From: Lepus europaeus
Taxonomy: Eukaryota > Chordata > Mammalia > Lagomorpha > Leporidae
Direction of reading: 5' to 3'
Length of the DNA: 64,000 nt
NCBI RefSeq assembly: GCF_033115175.1
Contig: NC_084830.1
Span: 111,192,709 to 111,256,708 of the forward strand
Translations under genes and position numbers: made by a program
Shown here: positions 9,429 to 20,625 of the stretch, one piece after another
How the letters are laid out: each line of letters begins with the position of its first letter
Numbering within the stretch: position 1 is the stretch's first letter
Notes under the pieces: generated by a model
What the model was told of the DNA's origin: nothing
What the model saw: only the letters and a program-made list of their open reading frames with translations
Database searches by the model: none

Positions 9429-10396
9429 CAGAGGTCTAACTACAAGCAGAACCTTTCCCAGGAAGGTGTGTATTTTAGTGTAAGTTCAAGTTCTCCAGTG
9501 ATGTAAGACAATGCAATGGGACAGGGGTGGGTTAATGGTTAGGATGTGATGGGCTCCCATTCCATTAAGATTCTCAGGGTGTTCTGTGGACCTGTGGACA
9601 TGTAGTTTTTTTTATGTTCCTACTTCCTTGAACTTTATTTCTGGGCAAAAAGGCCTGAGAATAAGGAAGAATTCAGCTCCTGCCTGGAGCTGAGAGAGTA
9701 TGCCTGCAGAAGGGGCACAGGGAACATTGTTCCTTGATTCTGAAATTTCATGGGCCTCCCTGTTACTGTTTTTCTTACTGTTAAAGAGGGAAAATCCAAT
9801 CTGTAAATAGTTATATTTTTAAAAAATTACTTTGCAAAAGGGCCAGTCCAGAGTGTTCATAATGTTGAGAACCCTGGCTGGACAGGTTCCCATGTGAACT
9901 ATTTGGAAGAGGTCTCCCTGTGGGAGAAACCCTTTCTACCTGGGTCAACATGGGCTGGAGCCTGGGTCTGCTGTTGAAGTTCCAGAAAGCTCCACCTCAT
10001 TGCCATTGACCAACTTGGCCAGGTCCAGGGGTGTTCTCTCGCATTTGTGCCAGGATGTTTTGTAGGCCCAGAGTACATGGTGGTTTGTGCAGCCTTTCAT
10101 GGGAGTTCTTTTGTCTGCCTGAAAAGGAAATAAATTGTTATAGGGGCAGCCTTCTGGCCAGGAGATTTCTTGTAAGCTTTAGTGTATATTGGCCAAAGCT
10201 GAGATAATAGTTGCAGTGTCATATCAATGATGCTGTTCACTTTCACCTACATTCACCCAGTGCAAAAGGAAGTATTATAAAGACTACATTGAGACTTTTG
10301 GCCTATTTATTGTTTTGTCACAGGGAGGTGGCATTTAGTCAATCATCAGGACTTCCCCTTCATATTACCCTTGTACTTCAAATCTAAAGGGTGAGT
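9429..10396. other. Low-repeat spacer of about 1 kb
   Basis: No repeat family, gene or RNA recognised. The block around 9850-10340 is not obviously repetitive and could be conserved noncoding or simply unique sequence. Confidence 0.4.
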
Positions 10397-10402
10397 GTGA
10401 GA

Positions 10403-10538
10403 GTGCTTTAAAAATGTCATGGAAAAATGGAATTAAAAGATAAGTTTGTTTTGGTTAAAAAAAAAGGTTTTTGAAATCCATGCATAGTGTTTTTCTTTCA
10501 TAATACCCACTTGCCAAGAACTTTTTGAAGATTCACTA
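10403..10538 (+). mobile_element. Mariner-type MITE copy
   Basis: GAGAGTGCTTTAAAAATGTC, ATGGAATTAAAAGATAAG, GAAATCCATGCATAG and GAACTTTTTGAAGATTCAC are the same modules, in the same order, as at 4176-4289. The left terminal repeat is more worn than the right. Confidence 0.6.
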
Positions 10539-10863
10539 CATGCATGTATTTTTGACATTTTCTACAAACATATGAAGTACCCTTATCAAACTCTGAGGTT
10601 TTGTTCCTCCTCCACCCTCTTCCTGGCCCCAGGAAATAGAAACAGGAAGCAAAGGATACCACACAATCCATTTCCAAATGGTGAAATAGAAGGAAGATTT
10701 TTGTGAATACTTACAGATCTGTTTTTACCCGAAGACTAAAAACAAAGCAGTTGGGTACAGGGAAAATGAGGGGGACCCTACAGTGAGGGCTGATGAGCCA
10801 AGAGCTTCAAACACAACAGAAACCATTCATCAAGTGCAGCCAAGTGGCAGCTAAGGTAGCACT
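10539..10863. other. Unassigned spacer
   Basis: Nothing supported between the MITE and the next CSINE. Confidence 0.4.
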
Positions 10864-10872
10864 CATTTATCT

Positions 10873-11229
10873 TTTTTTTAAATTTTTAAAATTTTTTTGA
10901 CAGGTAGAGTTAGACAGTGAGAGAGAGAGACAGAGAGAAAGGTCTTCCTTTTTCCATTGGTTCACTCCCCAAGTGGCTGCTACAGCTGGCATGCTGTGGC
11001 TGGCGCACTGCGCCAATCCAAAGCCAGGAGCCAGGTGCTTCCTCCTGGTCTCCCATGCAGATGAAGGGCCCAAGCACCTGGGCCATCCTCCACTGCCCTC
11101 TTGGGCCACAGCAGAGAGCTGGACTGGAAGAGGAGCAACGGGACAGAATCCGGTGCCCCGACCCAGACTAGAACCGGGGGTGCCGGCACCGCATGTGGAG
11201 GATTAGCCTAGTGAGCCGCAGCGCCGGCC
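10873..11229 (-). mobile_element. CSINE, near full length
   Basis: Antisense CSINE ending at GCAGCGCCGGCC (11229) with a long T/A-rich tail at 10873-10900. A short direct repeat CATTTATCT at 10864-10872 and 11233-11241 may be the target-site duplication, with three extra bases at the right side. Confidence 0.88.
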
Positions 11230-11241
11230 ACCCATTTATCT

Positions 11242-11714
11242 ATATCCCTGTCCACCCACAGGGTTGACTATGGCTAGAGGGTCAAAAATCTGATAATAAT
11301 TGGACTTAAGACTTGTCTCAGCCCCATGTAACTGCCCTATACAGATATCCATCATTTGAGGGGTTCCCAGAATTCTCGTGCACCCTTAAGAATGGGCCGT
11401 GTACCCCTCAAGAACAGGTACTAACATGAGAGGGAAGGCACTGATATCCTCACCAAGGTGGGACTAGACAGATTCAACCTGGAATTCTTATTGAACCTGG
11501 GTCAGAGATGGGACCCACAATTACAGTTTTGTGCATGTTTTCGTCATCTGTTATCCTTCCTCTTTCAGTGCACAAGGTAGCTAGAAAGAGTCCAAAACAG
11601 GGTACAAGAACCTCAGGTTAAGTACTGACTTACAAGTAGACAGCCTTCCAGTTTCTTCTCTAGGTGTCAGCTGTTTTAAGTAAAAATACCAGGCCAAGTG
11701 GTTTCCCTCAGATC
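11242..11714. other. Unassigned spacer
   Basis: No repeat or gene recognised. Confidence 0.4.
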
Positions 11715-11860
11715 TAGGATTCAATCACCTGATATCCCATGTCCTAGCTCATGACCTTAGGCAAGTTGGCTCTCATTTTTTGTACCTTCCTGGCCTATAC
11801 ATTGGGGATTGAGATAGGTTCCTCAGAGCATAGAATCAGACATACATAAAACAATCATTT
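11715..11860 (-). mobile_element. MIR SINE, minus strand
   Basis: GATTCAATCACCTGATATCCC, CATGACCTTAGGCAAGTTGGC and GTACCTTCCTGGCCTATACAT follow the antisense MIR order (GTGACCTTGGGCAAGTTAC, CTCAGTTTCCTCATCTGTA). Confidence 0.5.
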
Positions 11861-11915
11861 TAACCTTGTTAGTAGGTTGGAGTCATCTCAGGAGCTTTAA
11901 CATGTACTGATAACA

Positions 11916-12196
11916 GGGAAGGCATTTTGCCTAGTAGCTAAAACACTGCTTGGACACCTGCATCCCATATTGGAGTGCCTGGCTTCAAGTCTCATCTCTG
12001 CTCCCAAATCAAGCTTCCTGCAGTGCATACCCAAAGCGTCACGTACCTGGGTCCCTGTTACCCAGGTGGGGACCCAGATTGTTTTCTAGGATCCTGGCTT
12101 TGGCATGGCCTAGCCCTGGCTGTTGTGGGCATTTGGAGAGCAGATGGAAGATCTCCCCCATCTCTGTCTCTCTGTTTGTGTCTCTAATAACATTAA
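11916..12196 (+). mobile_element. CSINE, older subfamily
   Basis: GGCATTTTGCCTAGTAGCT, ACCTGCATCCCATATTGGAG, TGGCTTTGGCATGGCCTAG and the CATCTCTGTCTCTCTG tail mark a diverged plus-strand copy. Confidence 0.75.
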
Positions 12197-12715
12197 AAGT
12201 ATGTACTGCTTAAAATGATCAAGAATTCCATCCCTGAGGGCCAACTGCCATTAATTATTTGACAAATTTTCTTCTGTTCCCCCACTATCATGATTACATT
12301 CAAAATTAATCCTATCAACAGCTATCTATTACTTTTGGTTACTTATCTATCTTATACTGACCATTGTTCTGGGTATTAAACTTGGTTTTTATAGTGAATG
12401 GACAAAGTAGATGATAAATTCTTTGTTCCACTTTTCTCACTCGAGTTTTTGAGTCTGCTTTCCCATCTTATTAAATATTATTCCAAATCTGTGGTTGTTA
12501 GTGAGTAGTTACATATTCCAGATAATATTCTAAATTACTCCATTTCACAGTGGTACCATGGCATAACTGCTGTTGGACATTTGTTTTATTTCATGTATAT
12601 ATTTAGGTCTTAGAAAAAAATTTAAAGCATTTTATTTCAGAAAGTTTAAAACAGCATTCCAACATCTCAGTGAACCATCTATTTCTACCTTCTGCTCAAC
12701 CAGGAGTAAATTCTC
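12197..12715. other. AT-rich spacer
   Basis: Nothing firmly identified; some patches look like old L1 or L2. Confidence 0.3.
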
Positions 12716-13335
12716 ACAAAGTTGCCCCTGATGTCCACATGGCTTGCTGCCCGTGGCATTCAGATCTTCACTTGAGCTTCACTTTTGGAGTGAGGACTCC
12801 CTCCAGCACCCCATAACCACATCCCTACTATATTTTTCACCAAAGCACCTTGTATCATAGTGTACATTTTTAAAAAGATTTTATTTATGTATTTGAATTA
12901 CAGACAGAGGGAGAGACAGAGAGAAAGGTCTTCCATCCACTGTCACTCCCCAAATAACCACAGTGGCTGGAGCTGAGCCAATCTGAAAATAGGAGCCAGG
13001 AATTTCTTCCAGGTCTCCCAAGTGGATGCAGAGGCCCAACGCTTGACCATCTTCTACTATTTTCCCAGTCCATTAGCAGGGAGCTCGATCACAAGAAGAG
13101 CAGCCAGGACAGGAGCCAGTGCCCATATGGAATGCCGGTGCCACAGGTAGAGGCTTACACTACTGTGCCACAGTGCTGGCCTCCATAATATACATTTTAC
13201 CTTAAAAGTATTTTTTGTAACGTGTGCATGCATATCTGATTGTAAACTATATACAAGCAAGCATATTTCTCAGTTCAGTGCCCTTCATTCCTGTATCCCC
13301 AGTGCTAGGTATTTGCTGTGTGAATAAATACCACT
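12716..13335 (+). mobile_element. L2 LINE 3' end, split by a CSINE
   Basis: Left part 12716-12870 (TTGCTGCCCGTGGCATTCAG, AGCACCTTGTATCATAGTG) and right part 13183-13335 (TGTATCCCCAGTGCTAGGTA, GTGTGAATAAATA) are successive pieces of an L2 3' region. They are separated by the minus-strand CSINE at 12871-13182. Confidence 0.55.
12871..13182 (-). mobile_element. CSINE, older subfamily, inside an L2
   Basis: AAAGATTTTATTTATGTATT, GGAGAGACAGAGAGAAAGG and CCAGTCCATTAGCAGGGAG identify the antisense older subfamily. TACATTTT flanks both sides (12863-12870, 13191-13198), a probable short duplication of the L2 target. Confidence 0.85.
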
Positions 13336-13472
13336 CACGACAGACCATCCCCAGGGGAGATAGAATGAATGCTGCCGGAGGTGCAAGGAGAAGGCCTGAG
13401 AGGCAGATTCCTAATGAGCAAGCTAATTTCAGAAAAAAGGAACAAAATCTCTTCTTCTTTTGACTGTATAAA

Positions 13473-14001
13473 GATGTTTCAAAAAGTTCACAAAGCACCC
13501 AGCATTGTGCTGTAGCAGGTTAAGACTCTGCTTGTGACGTTGGCATCTCATGTGGGCCTGGCCACTCAAGACCTGGCTGCTCTGCTTCCAATCCACCTCC
13601 CTGCTAATGATCCAGGGAGGGCAGTGGAGGATGGCCCAAATGCTTGGGCCCCTGCATCCACATGGGAGACCTGGAAGAAGCTCCTGGCTCCTGGTCTCAT
13701 CCTGGCACAGTCCCAGCCATTATGAACCTGTGGATAGGAGAAGTCTCTATCTCTCTTTCCCTCTCCCTCTCCCTCTCCCTCCCTCCGCCTCCTCTCTATG
13801 CAACTATCAAATATATAAACACAAAAAATTCACAGAAAATGGAATTAAAGGTAAGTTTTTTTGGTTAGAAATATGAAATCCATGTATAAAATGGATCCCA
13901 ATAAGTTCATGAAAAATGTATACAATGAAAACTATACATGGATTTCAATAAGTTTACCTTTTAATTTCTACTTTGCACAAACTTTTCAAAATACCCTTAT
14001 T
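13473..14001 (+). mobile_element. Mariner-type MITE, extended palindrome, split by a CSINE
   Basis: GTTTCAAAAAGTTCAC opens the element. After the SINE the modules ATGGAATTAAAGGTAAG and GAAATCCATGTATA follow, then a mirror image from TATACATGGATTTCAATAAG to CAAACTTTTCAAAATA. The second half is a near inverted copy of the first, giving a larger palindrome than in the other copies. Confidence 0.6.
13495..13823 (+). mobile_element. CSINE, older subfamily, inside a MITE
   Basis: GCATTGTGCTGTAGCAGG, GATGGCCCAAATGCTTGGGC and a CCCTCT-repeat tail define the copy. AAAAAGTTCACAAA at 13481-13494 and AAAAATTCACAGAAA at 13824-13838 are the diverged target-site duplication, which places the insertion within the mariner-type MITE. 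Confidence 0.85.
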
Positions 14002-14745
14002 CTCACCAAGTTTGTGCTAGAACAGAGAGTGATAGTGGGTCATTTTCTGATGCCTTGCTTTGGGGAGCTCGGATCTAAGCTTTCTACACTGGTGTTGGAG
14101 CTTCCCTTTGATCAGAAAGCTTGACCTTGACACTGTCCACAGTGATCTGTCCAGCTTGATATACAGGACTGTAAGTGACTCCCAAGAATGAAATGGCCCT
14201 GAGCACACACAAAGGCCTGGGCTCAAGATGTCAAATGTTTGCCGGAAGTGTTCAATATCAGGCAAGAAGAGGCCTTTGTGTTTTTCACCGACAGGTCGCT
14301 GGGAAGGCTGCCAGATGTCTGTAGCCCAGGTGAGAAGATAACTCACGTTCCCTGCACCTGAGTTGGCAGCTTTGGAGGACCCCCTGTTCTTGCGCTCAGA
14401 ATGGCAGACAGATCGATGAGATCCATTTTCAATCCCTAAACCTTGTTAAACTGTAGTACAGCCAAACCCATGACAGAGACATTGAGTGAAATGGCTTAAA
14501 GACAGAACAAGGGCAGGGAGGGGAACCAGTAACGATGATGTGTCTGCAAGAGCCAAGCTGTGATTTGTTTATTATTTGATTGTGGATGGGACTCAAATTA
14601 AATAACGAACACATAGGGTTAAAAACATCAAATAACACAAAGGACTTAAAGTTGAACGTCACCTTTCCATGGCTATAAACCAGCTCTTTGATCTCCTAGT
14701 TTTTCCCACCCAAAGGCAATCAATGTTTCTTTACAAAAATCGGTG
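14002..14745. other. Unassigned, low-repeat spacer
   Basis: No repeat recognised. A 109-codon minus-strand open frame at 14017-14346 has no recognisable domain or splice context, and I do not call it. Confidence 0.4.
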
Positions 14746-14747
14746 TT

Positions 14748-14773
<26 letters not shown>
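14748..14773. repeat. (GT)13 microsatellite
   Basis: Perfect GT dinucleotide run. Confidence 0.95.
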
Positions 14774-14778
<5 letters not shown>

Positions 14779-14849
14779 ATATTCACCAAACAACTGTGTA
14801 CTATACCCATTTTCCTTTTTTCACTTGCTTTTTTTTTTTTTGCTTACTA

Positions 14850-15905
14850 TGCCTTCACAAATGTCCCATAGCTTATCAAATAGATATTGATTTTTAAATG
14901 CTTCCTCATCATCTATTGTTTGAGCTAAAATTCATGTAACTGACTCCCTGTTAGGGAGTTTAGATGTTTTTAATTTCTGTTATGAAAAAATGCTGTAGTA
15001 AGTATCCTTATAATTACCATCTTAATAATCTTTTTACCTGAGCTTTAAAAAAATTACTCATCTGTATAGAGAACTAAAGCAATTTGGAAAAATAGAGGAC
15101 AATAACATTCACCTTTATTTAACCATGATCACTATTTTACTGTTTTTTTTCTTTTTTGTTACTGCCTTATTTTTATGTTAATAGCACAATATAATTCTTA
15201 ATCCTTTACTTAGCTTTTACTTACTGTGAGCATTTTCCTGTGTCATTGAAAATCTTCACAAGCAGCACTGTAAAACAGTAGAGAGATAGACGTCTGTCTT
15301 AGCAGTCAAGCCGCCAGTTGCGATGCCCACATTCCACATTGAAGTGTCTGAGTTTGATACCGGCTCTGACTGCTGATCCCACCTTCCTGCCAATGTGTAT
15401 CCCAGGAAGCAGTAGGGGATGACTCAAGTATTGTGTTCCTGACACCCACGTAGGAGACCTGGATTGAATTCCTAGCTCCTGACTTAAGTTCCAGCCCTGT
15501 CCCAGTATTGTGTCCATTTGGGGTGTGAACCATTGGATAGGAACTTTCTCCCTCTGTTTCAGTCTCTGCTTCCCAAATAAGAATAAATAAATTAAATATA
15601 ATACTAGAGAATGATATCTCAATGGCTGTAGTTTAATTTAACAAGTATCTTACAGTTAGATATTCTGCTTGCTTCTGAGTTTTTTTTTTTTTTCGGTTTG
15701 CATATGCAGTGCTCCAACATATATGTTTATACATAAACCTTGTTTGTGTTTCTACTTCTTATGGACCTACATGAGAAATAGTATGAATTTTCCTTTATAA
15801 CCTTAACACACATTAACAGTGTGCTTTCTAGAAAATCTGTGCCATTTTGTATTGCTACCAGCAATGCCTGATTGTCCCCCTCAGCTGTTAACAAATATTT
15901 TTGTT
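14850..15905 (-). mobile_element. Old L1 3' region, minus strand, split by a CSINE
   Basis: AACTGACTCCCTGTTAGGG, TTTAATTTCTGTTATG and AATGCTGTAGTAAGTATCC resemble the antisense L1M segment around ATGGACATTTAGGTTGTTTCC. Similar sequence resumes at about 15640-15905 after the SINE. Confidence 0.5.
15283..15598 (+). mobile_element. CSINE, older subfamily, diverged
   Basis: CACATTCCACATTGAAGTG, TCCTGCCAATGTGTATCCCA, GTAGGAGACCTGGATTGAA and a CAAATAAGAATAAATAAATT tail mark the element. It lies within an old L1. Confidence 0.8.
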
Positions 15906-17734
15906 CTATTCCTTCTGGGCATCATGTGAAATTACACGTCTTGATCACCTTGAAGCTAGAAATGGCTGCAAGATTTCCTTTAGTCACTGAAATGCAAAGG
16001 GCATTGCATGTGTCCCTTCCAGGTGAAAAAAGACCATGGAAGGTGAAAGTCTGTTTCTCCTACTGCAGTAGCAACCAGGGACATTCTGATGCTGGGAACT
16101 CTCTGCTGGGATCTCTGTGGGAAGAGGTGTACAGCAAAGCAAGCTCCCAGGCAATCTTTTCTGGATGCTTGATGTAAATGAGAAATAAGCCATTGTTTTT
16201 AAAAGGCCCTGGAATTTGGGAGTTTTCTTCATGGGGTTTATTCAAGAAGTAAGCCTAGTGCTATGAGACATCGTTTGTAGGTAAGGGACTACCTCCTCTC
16301 CGTTCAGTCTAAATAGTTCTCATTGTGTTCCAGGCAGGGGAGAATCATGACAACTATCACTCAGTCAGAGTCATCCCACCTCCCTTGTTGCTATAGAAAT
16401 TGTTTCTGATAACACAGCCCTAAGCCAATCATCATGTGATATTTCCTTGGATGTAGGAATTGATTCAAGAATGGGTGTGTGACTCAGTCGGGGCTCACAA
16501 AATGTGATGAGAAGTTTGCCAGTTACATCTGAAAAAGAATATTCTTTTCTGATGGAGCTACCAGAAGCTGGCTCTTCTTGCCTCTAGATACTGCCATGTC
16601 TACACATGGGTGCTGGGACTGATGTGGCTGTCCCGTGACTGCAGAGAGGAGGAAGCTGTCATGTGGAAAAGCCAGGAGCCAGAGAACGTAGCTCCCCAGG
16701 TCTGCTCATACCATACTGGTCATTGCCCATCTTCAGAACTTGGGTTGATTACATGAATGAACTTGCAGTTACGTGGAGGCTAACATGTACTAAATGATGC
16801 TTTTAAAATATTGCTCGAGGTTTGCTTTCCCTGGCACCTTTCTTCATACTTAACATTCTGCTTCAAGCCCAAGGAGGTCATAGCAAAGGTGAATCAATCC
16901 ACTTCTCTCTCACTCTTCACCCTTCCCCAGTCTTCCCCTCCCCCCTTTTTTCCATTCTCCTGAGGCAAATCCACCTATCCCAGCAGCCTGTAATAAAGGA
17001 CAGGATAGGCCTGATGAGTAATAGTTTAGATCAACCATGATTTCAGCCCTGCCTTTACATGGGTGCCAAGGCTTGCACAAAATGAAGCCCTGAAGAATGA
17101 AGAACCTGGTACAGATGCCCTCGTCTTCCCCAGGAAAATCGCTCTTTGAGCACTTCTTTGTTTGGAAGAAAACTTCAAAGTCATGAGCATCTCTAAGGTG
17201 GAAAGGAGAGGTTGGTGGTAGAGTATTTGCCCCTAGGATTCAGAGTGAGAACAAGGGCTAGCGTGTACTCAGAGAGAAGGAAACAGGGAGGTCTGCAGTG
17301 ACTTTCTCCAGATGCATTGGTCTATACCCTGCCTTTCTCCACTCACACCCATGTCTGGGAGACAGATCAAGGCAGACAGCGCTATCCAGGCTCTCTTGTC
17401 TTCTGGCTTCTAGATTGGTTTGGCCAGTGGGAGACAGTATCAAGAGACTGGGAGGAGAGATCATGAGGTCAGGCTGTGACAACTCCTGCCAAGTGCCCCT
17501 CGTCAACAGCTCCCCTCTCACACTGGGTCTTATGTCTCTCTTCCTCTTTTGTGTTCATTCAGACCAAGGGAGTAATGGCTCTTCAATATTTCTAGTCCCT
17601 GGGTGATCCATCAGCCCTATGCATTTCCCTCCTAAACCCCAGTCCATGCCTCTATAAACAGAACCATTAAGCTCCTTCACTTCAAACTTTTGAGTGTGCG
17701 TGTGTTTCCTGCCAGGACCCTGACTCTTCTAAAA
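15906..17734. other. 1.8 kb without firm features
   Basis: The part at 16390-16790 (AAGCCAATCATCATGTGAT, TGTGTGACTCAGTCGGGGC) resembles an ancient mammalian interspersed repeat I cannot name. The C/T-rich stretch at 16900-16960 and the rest show no gene or RNA. Confidence 0.35.
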
Positions 17735-17922
17735 GTTGACATTTATTATGTTCCTACAATGTACTAGGCTTGTATGCTATATCACCTATTGCTTAATGTA
17801 AAATTTCTACGATTTTATTCCTGCTTTACAGATGTAAAGCAACCTGTCTTTAAAAAGTGGCCTGACTACATTGGTAGCAAATGATGAAGCTGGTATGAGG
17901 CTGACTCTTTTCAGACTTCAGG
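17735..17922 (+). mobile_element. MIR SINE, diverged
   Basis: GTTGACATTTATTATGTTCC, ACAATGTACTAGGCTTGTAT and CTGCTTTACAGATGTAAAGC match MIR motif order. Confidence 0.6.

Positions 17923-17924
<2 letters not shown>

Positions 17925-17992
<68 letters not shown>
17925..17992. repeat. Compound (AT)17(GT)17 microsatellite
   Basis: A perfect AT run switches directly to a perfect GT run of about equal length at 17958/17959. Confidence 0.95.
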
Positions 17993-17995
<3 letters not shown>

Positions 17996-18200
17996 ACTTA
18001 TGGGGTACAAATTGACATTTCAATACATGTACATAATGAGTAGTTCAGGCATATCCATCACCTCAAACATTGATCATTTCTTTGTGTTAAAGACACTTAA
18101 AATTCTATTAGCTATTTTGAAAGATATATTAATTGTTATCAACCATACTTATCCAACTGTGATAAATGATCTACTTGATCCCTCAACCTGCCAATCTCCA
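17993..18200. mobile_element. Old L1 3' UTR-type fragment
   Basis: CATTTCAATACATGTACAT, ATATCCATCACCTCAAACAT and TGATCATTTCTTTGTGTTA match a well-known segment of ancient L1 3' ends. The orientation is not certain. Confidence 0.5.
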
Positions 18201-19626
18201 TTGAACGTAAAGAGCAGGAGTCACGAGTAGATGTCTTTCGGACAGAACCTGGCCGACAGATGAGCTCAGTTTGATGTGCTCCAGGTTTTACAATTGAAGA
18301 ATTTCACATATATCTAGATTTCTGACTTATCTTGACACACTGGAATGTCTGGAATCAAGGAAATTACATTCTTACATGGAAACAATTGTCTGCAACAAAA
18401 TAGCAGCTTACTCCATTGAGTGAGGAATGAGGTCTCTAGTTCCCACAGTCCCTACCACTCCCTATTGTTTTGCAAGTGGATCACTCTGCTCAGGGCTGTT
18501 AGCTTTCCAGCCCCTGGGTACCTTAACTCTGTGAATCCTATCTTTTACTCTCTGTGTTATGCTAAATGTCAGCCAGACAAGAATGTCTCAGTAATATTTA
18601 AGCTTCACAATAATTAATATCTGCTTTATTAACAGGATCTCAAGGAATTAAAACAGTGTCTGGAAGATTATTAAATCTTCAATAAATATTTGTGAATGTG
18701 TGAGTGATATGTTTGTGTGATACAGGTATGTTAAGGCTAATGACTTGCTGAAAATACTGGGTGAGGCTTCAATCCAGCAGGGGGTTCTGAGAAGCAGCAC
18801 TAGCCAGGAAAATTCTCCTGAAGGAACGATATTTGAAAGTCCATTTTGTACCGAATCTCTTTTCTTGTCCAACTTAACACTTGGAGAATCCAGCACTTTC
18901 CCTTATTGAACTTGAGTTTGGGGACAGATATGCTAAATACTGCAGAATCAACTTTTCTTTCTATAAATTTTCCACCAACCAAAACATTCCGTCCTGTCAC
19001 CCTGAAGCCCCACAAGCAGAAGGTCTCACAAGAATGGGACCCCCATGAAGATGAGGTCTCTGGATCACAAGGATTCTTTTTTCCCATTCTCCTTAATGAG
19101 ATTCTACTATCTGCTATGTGTGCTTTAGATTCAGGGTTCAGATGCTGTGAGTAGGTTTATGGCATAGACAGGACTTTCAAGCCTCAATAAATAAAAGGTA
19201 TTAGGAACATCTGGGCTTGAGAATCATTGGACTGCTGCATCAGTGGAGTTAGGACAGGTTGGACTCAGAGACAGTAAGAGAGGAGATTCTTGGAAACCTT
19301 TTCTTCCTCTGCTTGGATCCTGGTAGAACCTAGGAGGTATGGATTTCATCTTTTGGGCTCTCCTGTGATTGCATCAGCAAAACACTTTCCTTGACCCGAA
19401 GTAGGGAGTGCTCACTCCTCAGCACTGGCTGTCAGAAGTGCCCTTTGCCGTGAGATGATGGCAGTTTTCTGTCCTTAGCACAGAAGCTTTTTTGGGAAAA
19501 GTGAGCCCCCAGTCCCTGGCAGTTCTCAGGGCTCATTTCCCCAGAGCTATACATGGAAGAATGAAGTTGGCATTTGCCAGGCCAATAGCAATCCTGCAGT
19601 GAGCACATGCTCTATGCTGGGCACAG
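18201..19626. other. 1.4 kb unassigned
   Basis: No repeat, exon-like structure or RNA that I can support. Confidence 0.4.
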
Positions 19627-19635
19627 AGCCAGTTG

Positions 19636-19640
<5 letters not shown>

Positions 19641-19680
<40 letters not shown>

Positions 19681-19984
19681 GACAGGCAGAGTTAGACAGT
19701 GAGAGAGAGAGAGAAAGGTCTTCCTTCTGTTGGTTCACCCCCCAAATGGCTGCTATGGCCAGCACACTGCGCTGATCCAAAGCCAGGAGCCAGGTGCTTC
19801 CTCCTGGTCTCCCATGTGGTTACAGGGCCCAAGCACTTGGGCCATCCTCCACTGCCTTCCTGGGCCACAGCAGAGAGCTGGACTGGAAGAGGAGCAACCA
19901 GGACAGAACCGGCGCCCCAACCAGGTCTAGAACCCGGAGTGCCAGCACTGCAGGTAGAGGATTAGCCTAGTGAGCCGCGGCGCC
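19641..19984 (-). mobile_element. CSINE with (CT)n-expanded tail
   Basis: Antisense CSINE from GACAGGCAGAGTTAGACAG to the GCGGCGCC head. The outer tail is a CT run (19638-19675). Flanks AGCCAGTTGTATCTCT and AGCCAGTTGCATATCT are the diverged target-site duplication. Confidence 0.92.
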
Positions 19985-20007
19985 AGCCAGTTGCATATCT
20001 CTTTTCA

Positions 20008-20130
20008 TCCCTACTTTATTTATAAATGCTTGGAGCATTTCAGTGACCTAACAAAAGTCACAAATCAGTAAGTAGCAGTCACAGAATTTGAACCCAGAAC
20101 TCCAAAATTCCCACCTCTTGGTCTTCTGCC
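20008..20130 (+). mobile_element. MIR SINE fragment
   Basis: CAGTGACCTAACAAAAGTCA, AATCAGTAAGTAGCAGTCAC and AATTTGAACCCAGAACTCC correspond to the MIR 3' half. Confidence 0.55.
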
Positions 20131-20449
20131 TTGGAAAGGCAGGAAAGGCTGCATAGGAAGAAGACTCAGATACAGGTGCAATACAGAAGTGTCAAGGACA
20201 GGACATGGCTTGGGAATAGCAAATGGGGAGATTTGCTTGGAAACCAGATGTAGAAGATTGCAAGTGGCACTGGGGATCACATGTAGAGAGGCCATTTTAA
20301 ATTTCATCCTATTTTTTTTTTTTTGACATATGGAAAACAAATATATCAACTGTGCTTCTTGGGTATTTGGAATAAGAAAGCTGAAAGATTGTCAGATCTA
20401 GACAGTGAATAAGGAGCCCGTGTTCACTTCACATTTTCACCACTTAATC
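20131..20449. other. Unassigned spacer
   Basis: Contains a T-run near 20312. Nothing else is supported. Confidence 0.4.
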
Positions 20450-20625
20450 CTTAAATCTTCCCTCGCCCGCCCACACTCTGCAGCCAGGGCCAAGGGGCCC
20501 TTGGCTCCTCTTACATAGAAACTCAAGCTGCTTCTGTGGTGAGCCACAGCTCCCGGGGGCCTGGCCTCGGAGGAAGGGGAGTGACGTCAGCTTCAGCAGG
20601 AGTTTGAGCCGGATAATTCCCCAAG
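20450..20625. promoter_or_regulatory. GC-rich block with a perfect CRE
   Basis: A locally GC-rich, repeat-free patch contains the palindromic cAMP-response element TGACGTCA at 20582-20589, GCCCGCCCACAC near 20466 and CAGCTCCCGGGGGCCTGG near 20547. There is no TATA box or exon start that I can tie to it. Enhancer or weak promoter function is inference only. Confidence 0.25.
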
